Assembly: GCF_004027225.2 (NCBI RefSeq)
Contig: NW_022651112.1
Coordinates: forward strand, 248,001 to 312,000
From: Strigops habroptila
Taxonomy: Eukaryota; Chordata; Aves; Psittaciformes; Psittacidae
DNA: 64,000 nucleotides
Direction of reading: 5' to 3'
Shown here: positions 39,405 through 48,900 of the stretch, piece after piece
Layout of the letters: every line of letters starts with the position of its first letter
Position numbering within the stretch: the stretch's first letter is position 1
Made by a program: the position numbers and the translations under genes
The notes under the pieces: generated by a model
Seen by the model: the letters and a program-made list of their open reading frames with translations, nothing else
Database searches by the model: none
What the model was told of the DNA's origin: nothing

Positions 39405-39688
39405 ACCCTCTCGCCCATTTTCCCCTGTTTTTGCATGAAAAAGGGGCTGGGGGCCTCCCCTTGGAGGGAGACACCCGAGTTTGGAGGCAAAACCCAAGAG
39501 AAATGAGGAAAAAGATCAGGCACCGAGTAGAAAACAAGTGATTTGGGGTGAATTTTATCCATCATGGTTATAAATAGGGGGGGAAATTACCACAACCGAG
39601 CATTAAAACCCCTCGGGGGGGGGGACATGAACAAAAAGGTGCATTGGGGGCACGGAGAGGCCCCACTTTTGGCCGGTTTCAGCCCAAT

Positions 39689-42152
39689 TCAGTGCGGTTT
39701 GGGGCAGCCGAGGATGAAGCCGTCGCCCTCCTCCTCCTCCTGCTCGCCCCGGTGGTGGGGGCGCGTGGCCCCGCTGTGCTGGGGGGGGCGCTCCCGCAGC
39801 CAGGCCCAGTGCTGGGGGGCAGCTGCCATCACCTGGGGGGGGCAGAGCTTTTGGGGTGAAATCTGGCAGTTTAGGGGCTTATGCTGTAACACAGCTCCTC
39901 CCCCCCCATGCCACCCTGGGTGTTTTGGGCTGAAAATGGAGCATTTTAGGGGCAAAAATGGCACATTTGGAGGGGGGGTGTGTGTCAAAACCACCACATT
40001 TGGGGCTCAAAAATGCTAAGTTTGGGGGGACAGTGTCAAAACCCCCACTTTTGGAGGGAGATTGGCTCAAACACATGACATTTTGGGGCTCAAAACCACC
40101 ACATTTGGAAGGATTGGGTCAAAAATGTCCCTTTGAGGGGGAGATTGACTCAAAACCAACACTTTCAGGGGGAGATTGGCTCCAAAATGCCACTTTCGGA
40201 GGGGGACTGAGTCAAACCCGCCCCATTTCGGGGCTCAAAACCACCACTTTTAGAGGAGATTTGGTCAAAAATGCCACTTTCATGGGAGATTGGCTCAAAA
40301 CCACCACGTTTTGGGGCTCAAACCCACCATATTCTGAGGTGATTAGATCAAAAATGCTACTTTCATGGGATATTGGTTCAAAGCCACCATATTTGGAAGG
40401 GATTGGATCAAAAAATGCTACTTTCAGGGGCAGATTGGCTCCAAAACGCCACTTTTGGAGGGGGACTGAGTCAAAACTGCCTCATTTCATTTCTCTTTTG
40501 GATTTTAGGGGCTCCTCAAGGACCACTTTGCCCCCAGGGGGGTGTCTCTGGCTTGTCCCTGTGGTTCTGGGGTGCGTCTGGGGGCTCTCACACCCACCTC
40601 CTCGCAGCAGAGCCGGCTGACGGCCGCGCGGTAGCTCATGCGGGCCCAGAGGCAGTCGCGGCGCCGCAGGAAGCGCGGGAAGAGCCGGCGCCAGCGGCGG
40701 CCCAGGGCCCAGGGGAAGATGCGGTACTTGTGCTGCTCCTCGTCCTCCTCCATGTCGCTCGCCAGGTACCTGCGGGCGGGAGGACGGGCTGAAACGGGCT
40801 CAGGAGAAACTGAACAGGAGCCACTTCAGTGGGTGCTGGAGCCCAGAAACCCGCTGTGTGCTGGGCTGCACCCAAAGGAGGTGAGCAGCGGGTCGAAGGA
40901 GGGGATCCTGCCCCTCTGCTCTGCTCTTGTGGGACCCCACTTGCAGCACTGGGTGCGGTGCTGGGGTCCTCAACATAAGGACATGGAGCTGCTGGAGCCA
41001 GGCCAGAGGAGGCCACGAGGATGAGCAGGGGCTGGAGCAGCTCCCGTATGGAGCCAGGCTGAGAACATTGGGGCTGTTCAGCCTGGAGAAGAGAAGCTGC
41101 TGGAGACCTCAGAGCAGCTTCCAGGGTCTGAAGGGGGCTACAAGGATGCTGGAGAGGGACCTTCATCAGGGACTGGAGCGATGGGACAAGGGGTGATGGG
41201 TTCAAACTGAAACAGGGGAAGTTTAAGTTGGATATAAGGCAGAAGTTCTTCCCTGTGAAGGTGGTGGGACACTGGAATGGGTTGTCCAAGAAGTTGTGGC
41301 TGCCCCATCCCTGGCAGTGTTCAAGGCCAGGTTGGACACAGGGGCTTGGAGCAACCTGCTCTAGTGGAAGGTGTCCCTGCCCATGGCAGGGGGTTGGAGC
41401 TGGACGATCATAAGGTCCTTTCCAACCCAAACCATTCCATGATTCTAAATCCCAGGAGTTGGGGATGATGGGAAGAGAATGAGGTGATTTGCAGGGCACC
41501 ATCATGGCTCAGGGTTAGGGTTTGACCCCGTAACAGCATCATTAGAGCCTGGCTTCATTAGTGAGCACCCTCATTAGCACCCTCAGGGCCCCGTTAGCAG
41601 CTCACAGGGCAGTGAAGAGGTTGATGCGGGTGTACTCGCTGGTGGGCAGCCCGGCGCGCTTGAAGTACGTCAGTGCCATCGCCAACAGGTACTGGAAAAG
41701 AGGGGAAAAAAGGGGGTTTTAGGCAAAAAAGGGCTAAATTCAGGCAAAAAAGGGCTAAATTCAGGCAAAAAAGGGGTGGATTTTGTTTAAAGAAACACTA
41801 AAATGGGGTTATTTGAAGGCCTGACCTTATCAGAGACCCTGCAAAAGACATCCGTGGAGAGGAAGTCCCGCACCACAGTGTCTTCTGTAAGAGAATAACA
41901 ACCTATGATGTAAAAGTAAGGATTTGGGGGGGGGAACTCCCAGTTTGGGGGTTCCTGGGGGGGGTGGGGGTGGTTTTCCCAGTTTTCAGGGGATCCTGGG
42001 ATCGGTTCCTCACCCAAGAGGCTGAAGAAGGCATCTTGCTCCTGGCAGTGCAGGCAGAGGCTGCGGGGGACACTGGTGGGGTCGGGGGGCTCCTCGCCAG
42101 ACTCCCATGTTTGGGGGCTTCTGGGGGAGCCTTGTGACAGCGGGTGCTTCAT
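39689..42152 (-). CDS. SPDYC: Speedy/RINGO protein, SPDYC-like CDK activator
   Basis: Five coding exons: 42152-42014, 41884-41826, 41691-41606, 40769-40598, 39832-39689. They total 600 nt, exactly 199 codons plus stop, all phases consistent. The Speedy box core is clear: [90 protein letters not shown]. Speedy/RINGO proteins bind and activate CDK1/CDK2 without cyclin and drive meiotic and G1/S transitions; they resemble a cyclin box. The protein is shorter than human SPDYC (about 293 aa), with a brief N-terminal region and a 48-codon tail ending in an acidic GEQEEEEGD patch. The C assignment rests on position between CAPN1 and SYVN1; by sequence alone it could be called SPDYA-like. An AG 19 bp before the ATG implies a 5' UTR exon. 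Confidence 0.92.
39920..40510. repeat. Degenerate minisatellite in the last Speedy intron
   Basis: Repeated words GGCTCAAAACCACCACATTT and GGGGAGATTGGCTCAAAA in irregular 35-60 bp spacing, between the last two coding exons. Confidence 0.8.
40795..41450 (+). mobile_element. CR1 LINE 3' fragment
   Basis: About 650 bp of CR1 (CCACTTCAGTGGGTGCTGGA, GGGGCTGTTCAGCCTGGAGA, tail AAGGTCCTTTCCAACCC then CATTCCATGATTCTA). In a Speedy-gene intron, antisense, starting about 25 bp from an exon. Close match to the 35.1-kb copy. Confidence 0.93.
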
Positions 42153-42171
42153 GGAGGCGGGGGCCTGGCCT

Positions 42172-44279
42172 GAGGGAGAGGTGGGGAGCAGCCCAAAGCC
42201 CCCCCAAAGCCTTTAATACCCTCAAAGAAAACTCTAAGTGCCCCCCAAAATTGAACCTTTAACACCCAAAAGACCCAATACCCCCCCAAATCAGACCAAC
42301 TCAAAGCCCAAAAAGCTCCAAGGCTCCCCCAAAACCAGGCCAACCATTGGAACACCCCAAAGCCCCTCCAGACTCCCCCCAAAAAGACTCAAGGTCTCCC
42401 CAGAGCCCAACCACACAAAGCACCCCCAAAACCAGCCCAAATGCCCAAAGCTCCCCCCAAAACCAAACCAAATGTCCCCAAGTGCCCCCAACCCAGTCCA
42501 GCCCTTTAACCCCCCAAAGAACAGACCAACCCCCCAAAAACAGACCCCTTAACCTCATAAAACCCTCCTAAACCAGACCTTTTAACACCCCAAAGCCCCC
42601 CCAAACTTGGTCACATCACACTCCAAACCCCTGCCAAAGAACAGACCATTCAAAAACCAAACCCCCCCCAAAATACCCCCCCAAACCTCCTCTAAACTGA
42701 CCCAGCACCCCAAAAAACTCCAAATCGCCCCCCCAAACGAACCATCCAAACCCCCCCCCTCCATTGGGCCGGGTGACACAGCAGCAGTACCTCACACCCA
42801 AACAAAAACCAGCAGTTTTAAGAGGCTCTTTGGACACAAATCCTGCTTTTTGCAGCAATTCCAAGCATCGGGACCCCCCCCCCCCATGAAGGGGGGCTCC
42901 TTAGTGAGCGATAACAAAGCAAGGGAGGCCCCAACACCCCATTCAAAGCCCAAACCCACCATTCTAAGGCTGTGGGTCCCTTTCCAGCCATTTCCAAGCT
43001 CTTCAGACTGCCCAAATTCAGGGGTTCACTTAAAACTGAGCAGAAATTGTGGCTGAGGTCAATGTGCAAGCGAGCTGCTGAGGGTTTATCAGGGAATAAC
43101 GAGGGCTGCATCCCCAGGGAAGCCTCAGGTCGGGATTGACCCAATTCTCTCCACCTATTTACTATTTTAAGTGGTTTTAAGTGGGGGGGAGCAAGCATTA
43201 AGACACAAAAAGCCACCTATTACACTAAGCTCTTGTTTAACTTATTATTCTTGTCAAAGACCAGAGGAACAGCAAAGAAATTCCCTCCTCCAGCTCCAAA
43301 ACAGGCTGAAATGAGGTTTCTCAACATGAAAACCACAATTTAAATCTTCATTTTAGGTTCAAATCCTCTGAAATTCATGTTTTCCAGTAGGATTTTGGGT
43401 GCTGACGTTCACCTTCCGCTGCCAACACACCCCGTTGAATTCAAGTCACCCCCATGTAACCTCACACCCCCATTTCCTCGCTCCCCTACTCCTCAATTTG
43501 GGGGGTTTCCTTAATATTTCATTATTTCTGAGTATTTTCTTCCTTATTATCTCTTAATACTTCATCGTTTAAGAAGCCACATGAGGGGAACGTCCCCTGC
43601 TTCATCCCACGGGGGACACAGGCAGCACCATGCCCAAACCTGCCAAATCTCTTTAAAAAGCCCCCAAATGCCTCAAACCCCATTGAACCGGCAACAAAAC
43701 CTACCAAATAAATGATAAAAACCCCCTTTTATTTCCAATTTCAGGGCGTTTCATCACAACCACCACCGTGTGCAGGCACAGCTTGAGGCCACTGTAGGAG
43801 TTTCCTCACAAACCATCACAAATGATGATGAAAAGAGCATTTTTAGTCCCGTACCAGCACATTCTCCTGCTCAGAACAACGTATTTGGGCTTTGGAACAC
43901 CGAAACTCGGCATTAACGCTGTGAGAAGGGGGTTGTTCTCCTCGCTCTCACCCCAAAGCAGGATTAAAAGGACATAAACCACGTCCCAGAGCCCTCAGAG
44001 CTTGGAATCCCCCCTCCACATCCCCCTAACCCCCTCTTCCCTCACGGCGATGAGGGAGCGCCATACTGTTCCCTCACAAGCCACGACAAAAAGGGGAATA
44101 AACGGATTTAAAGAGGTTTTTTTTCACCTCCCAGCACCGGAGCTCAGCCTCCCCTCCCCAAACAGGGGGGGAAAGGAGGAGTTTACCTCATGGCGCTCCC
44201 TTTCCCCGCCTCAGAACAGGGATAACGGGGACGGAGCCCCTCAGGGAGCGGCGCCGCTTTTCCCGCCCTTTTCCCTCAC
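42172..44279 (-). other. Probable 5'-UTR intron of the Speedy gene
   Basis: Between the acceptor just upstream of the coding start (CCTCAG/GCCAGG) and a CpG-island donor at 44280 (GCTCAG/GTGAGG). 42.2-42.8 kb is a C-rich degenerate repeat (CCCCCAAA words); 42.8-44.1 kb is comparatively AT-rich unique sequence. No exon recognised. Confidence 0.55.
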
Positions 44280-45082
44280 CTGAGCAGAGCGTGTGGAGAA
44301 ACCACCCCCCCTTCCCCGGGGCTCCTCTTCTATAGGCTGCCCGCCCGCGGAGCCAGCCAATCAGAAGGCGGAGACACCCGCCGCTGCCTGTCATAGGCGG
44401 GGAGGCGGGATGATAGCCAATCAAAGGAGCGGCGCGGCAGCCGGAGCGGCGCTGATAGGCTGGGTGTAAGTGTGAAGGGTGGGCGCAGGCGGAGGGTTTC
44501 TGAGGGAAAAAAGGGTGGAAAAAGGGGCCGAGAGTGGCGCGAGGGATGGAAAAGGGGCAAAAAAAGGCGAATCCGGCTCAATTTGGGTCTCCCCGGGTGG
44601 CGATGGGGGGGGAGCTGAGGCCGAGCGCAACTCGTCGCCCGTTCCGCCCCGTCCCCTAGCAACAGCCGCCGATTGGTCGGTGCCGCACGGAAGATTTTTC
44701 TGATTGGTCTAGCGCCGCGGGGGCTGGCCAATGAGAGCGAGACACGGGACCCTTGGCGTTCCCGCCCACCCAAGGCTGCTTCGACCGTACCAAGTACAAG
44801 TGCGGGGGGGGGGAAGCCTAGCGTGTTTTTGAGGTGCGGGGGTTCGCAGCCCTCGCTTAAGGGGAGCAGGCGGGGAAGGGGAACCCGCAGCAGCTCCCTT
44901 GAAGGAAGCCGTGATGGGGCAGCGGGGTGGGAAGTGTTGGGGGAAGCAACGAGGAAGCGACTCCTTGTCTTTCCCACCCCCCCCCTACAGCGGTTAGTGC
45001 AGCCCAGACGGAAGTGAGGTGTCGGGCTCTGAGGCGGCTTCCGGTGGCGGAGCGGCGGCGGCGGTGGCGGGGCTCGGTCCGA
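44280..45082. promoter_or_regulatory. Bidirectional Speedy/SYVN1 CpG promoter with CCAAT boxes
   Basis: Head-to-head promoter. Minus-strand donor at 44280 marks the Speedy first exon; plus-strand donor GGTCCGA/GTGAGT at 45082 marks the SYVN1 non-coding first exon. Five CCAAT/ATTGG boxes lie between: 44357, 44417, 44672, 44703 and 44728. The last forms CCAAT-N9-ACACG (44728-44746), one base off the ER-stress element CCAAT-N9-CCACG. An ETS site CTTCCGGT is at 45038-45045. HRD1/SYVN1 induction by the unfolded-protein response is established; use of this copy is inferred. Confidence 0.7.
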
Positions 45083-45965
45083 GTGAGTGCGGGGCCGGGA
45101 CACAGTAACAGCGGGGCTGAGGGGCGGGGAAGGGCCGGGGGGGGCGAGGGCCCGGGGGGGGCGTGGGGGACCCGTGACATGTCGGCGGAGATGGGGACGG
45201 GAGGGGAGGGGCGCGGGTTTCATGGCGGGGGGTGGGGCGGGGACATGGGGGGCTCTTGGGGTTGGGGGGGGGACGTGGGGACACGGGGGAGCGGGTGGAG
45301 GGAGGGGGGTATGGGGGGTATTGGGGGCATGGAGGAGCTTGGGGGGGCGGTGTGGGGCTGGGGGGGGCTCAGAGGGAAGTGGGGACATGGGGACACTTGG
45401 GGGGAGATGGGGACGGGGGGGTGTTAAGGTTGGGGAGAGGGTGTGGGGTGCTGGGGGGTGTTAGGGGACACCCGGAGGGGTGGAGGATGTGGAGGGGGAT
45501 GACTTGTGGGGCACTTGGAGGTCTGGAACGTGGAGGTGGGGACATTGGGGGCAACTAAAGGAACAGGAGGTGGGGGGGGACACACATGGGGAGGCTGCAG
45601 TGGGGCAGAGCGTGAGGTGGGAGAGGGCAGGGAGGGGACAGGGACAAGGAGGTGGCCCTTGGGGCCATGGGAGAAGGTGGGGGCGACACTGAGGGTGCAG
45701 GGCCCTGATGGGAGCATTTGGGGGGGGGCAGAAAAGCTCCATTTGAAGCTGCACGTTCTTCGTTCCCTGTAACAATCGTTAGTTTTGGGGACTCATTTTC
45801 CTGTAGAGCTCAGACCCCCCCCCAGAAAGGGGTTTGTCCCCATCCCGCGGGGGGGGGGGTGGCCCTTTAACCCCTCATTTTCCCCTAAACGGTGCTTTTT
45901 CCCCCCCCCAACCTCCCTCCTTGGCTGCCGGGGGCTGGTTGGACGGGGCAGGCCGGGCCGGGGAG
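45083..45965 (+). other. SYVN1 intron 1 (5' UTR)
   Basis: G-rich, with loosely repeated GGGGACATGGGG-type words from 45.17 to 45.7 kb. No coding exon. The acceptor is just upstream of the ATG at 45966. Confidence 0.55.
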
Positions 45966-48900
45966 ATGCTCTGCACCGCGGTGGTGATGGTGGGGAGCCT
46001 GGCGCTGACGACGGCCGTGGTGGCTCACGCCTATTACCTGAAGCACCAGTTCTACCCCACCGTGGTTTATCTCACCAAATCCAGCCCCAGCATGGCCGTA
46101 AGTACCCGCCTCCCGAGGAGCAGTGAGGCATTAATCCCACTTCTGCTTTTGGGGACCAAAACGGGTCGTTTTCTGGGTAACTGAGAGCATCAACCCCATC
46201 CCCTGGGAGCCAACCACCTCCCCTGCATCCGGTTGGCGCCGCGGCTCCTTCCTCCTCACCCCCTTCCTCATCCCCTCCTCCCCGTTCCCGCTTTTCCCTG
46301 CAGGTTCTCTACATCCAGGCCTTTGTGCTGGTCTTTCTCCTGGGGAAGTTCATGGGCAAAGTGTTCTTCGGGCAGCTGCGGGCGGCGGAGATGGAGGTGA
46401 GGGCTGGTGGGAAGGGCTGGAATTCCCTGCTGGGAATGGGTGAATGTGGTGCTGGAGGTGCTGGTGGTGCTTTTGGGGGGTCTCTGATGCCATTTGGGGA
46501 GGGGGTTTGGACCCAAGGAGACTTTCAGCACCATTTGAGGGGGATTTTGGACCCCCGGAGGTCTTTGATGCTATTTTTTGAGGGGGATTTTGGACCCCCA
46601 GAGGTCTTCGATGCCATTTTTTGGGGGGGATTTTGATCCCTGAAAGGTTTTTGACCCTTTTTTGGGGGGGATTTTGATCCCTGAAAGCTTTTTGACCCTG
46701 TTTTGGGGGGGATTTTGAATCTCGAGAGACTTTCAGCACCATTTAAGGTGGGTTTTGGACCCCCAGTGAGGCCTTTGTTGCCATTTTGGGGGGAATTTTG
46801 AAACCAAGGAGACTTCCTGCTACCATTTGAGGGCAACTTGAACCCCAAGAGACCTTTGATGCCATCGGGCGGGGGGGGCACTTCGAAATCTAGGAGGTCT
46901 TTGGTTCCATTTTGGGGGGGATTTTGAACCCTAAAAGATTTTAGGCACCATTTGGGCGTGGATTTTGATCCCTGACAGGCCTTTGGCTCCACTTTGGGTG
47001 GAATTTTGACCCTCAAGAGACTTTTAGGCACCACTTGAGAGGGATTTTGACCCCTGAGAGACCTTGGGGCCCCATTTTGGCTTCCAATATGTGGGGCAGA
47101 GGCTGTGGGGACCCCCCCCCCCCATCACCCCCCATCACCTCCCCTTTCCCAGCACCTCCTGGAGCGCTCGTGGTACGCGGTGACCGAGACCTGCTTGGCC
47201 TTCACTGTCTTCAGGGATGACTTCAGCCCTCGCTTCGTCGCCCTCTTCACTCTCCTCCTCTTCCTCAAGTGCTTCCACTGGTTGGCTGAAGACCGGGTGG
47301 ACTTTGTGAGTGCTGGGGGGGGTGAGAATGGCCCCCAAAATGCCTTTTTTGGGGGGGGGGGGGGAAGCTCAAGCCTTCTCTCTCGCAGATGGAAAGGAGC
47401 CCCAACATCTCCTGGCTCTTCCACTTCCGCATTGTCTGTGAGTATCTCGGCTTCCAGGACTCGGTCATTGAGCCCCTGGGGCCTGGAGGATCCCACTCTC
47501 CTGGTGGGATATATTTGGGATGTGACCCTCAAAGCTTGAGGTTTTGGGGTCAGCCCCACCTTGAGGCTCGTCCCCTTCATCCCCATTTCTTTCCCCTCCT
47601 GCCACAGCCTTGATGTTCCTGCTGGGAATCCTGGACTTCCTCTTCGTCAGCCACGCGTACCACAGCATCCTCACGCGAGGAGCCTCCGTCCAGCTCGTCT
47701 TTGGCTTTGAGGTAGGAGATGGCTTCTTCCCGAGGCCAGGCAGACCTCCAGGGCCTGGTGCCCACCACGCTCTCCCCCCCTGCAGTACGCCATCCTCATG
47801 ACCATGGTGCTCACCATCTTCATCAAGTACGTGCTGCACTCCATCGACCTGCAGAACGAGAACCCCTGGGACAGCAAAGCCGTCTACATGCTCTACACGG
47901 AGCTCTTCACCGGTACCTCGGCCTCTGCCCCCTCTTTCCTCCTCATCCCACCCACGTTTGGGGCTCGAGGGGGTGGTTCCCATCTGGTTGTGGCCCCATA
48001 ACACTAGTTATGAAGTGCAATTAAGCACCCGTTAACGAAGAGCTGGGGTCTCGGCAGCACCCCAAGGCCTGATCCATCCTCATGAATGAGCTCAGGGATG
48101 GAGCTGAGCGTCCCCTCGGTGCCACCAAACCAGGGGGAGTTGGTTGATGCCCCTTGAGGTTGGGCCACCATCCAGAGGGACATTTTCCAGTGGGAGAAAT
48201 GGTCCCAGAAGAACCTCATGAGGTTCAACGAAGGGATGGGCCAAGTCCAACAACCCCCAGCATGAGCCACACCGGGCGGCGCTTCAGCCGCGGGCTCTGG
48301 TGGAGCATGAGCCACCGGTGTCCTGGGAGGTTGAGGGAGGTGATCAAGGGTGGTGAGGCCACTTCTGGGCCTCCCTGTCCAAGAGAGACACGGACATCCT
48401 GGAGAACATCCAGCAAAGGGCCACCAAGCGATGAAGGGACTGGAGAGGCCAAGAGAGAGCTGGGCCCGGTTGCTCAGAGAGGTGGTGGCAGCTCCAGCCT
48501 TGGAGATGCTCGGAAGCTGATGGTCACCACCCTCAAGGAGCAGCTCTTGGGGACCTGCTTGAGCAGATGACCTTGGAGGTCCTGTCCCACCTCAACCAAC
48601 CCATGATTGCCCAAGAACATGGGGCAGGATGACCTTGGAGGTCCCGTCCCACCTCAACCAACCCATGATCGCCCAAGAACATGGGGCAGGATGACCTTGG
48701 AGGTCCCGTCGCACCTCAACCAACCCATGATCGCCCAAGAACATGGGGCAGGATGACCTTGGAGGTCCCGTCCCACCTCAACCAACCCATGATCACCCAA
48801 GAACAAGCCCTTGTTGTGCTTCCTTCCCCCAGGCTTCATCAAAGTCCTGCTCTACATGGCCTTCATGACCATCATGATCAAAGTGCACACGTTCCCGCTC

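Noticed and set aside
44330-45388. 352-codon minus-strand proline-rich ORF
   Set aside because: Lies across the CpG-island promoter and G-rich SYVN1 intron 1; composition artefact with no homology recognised.
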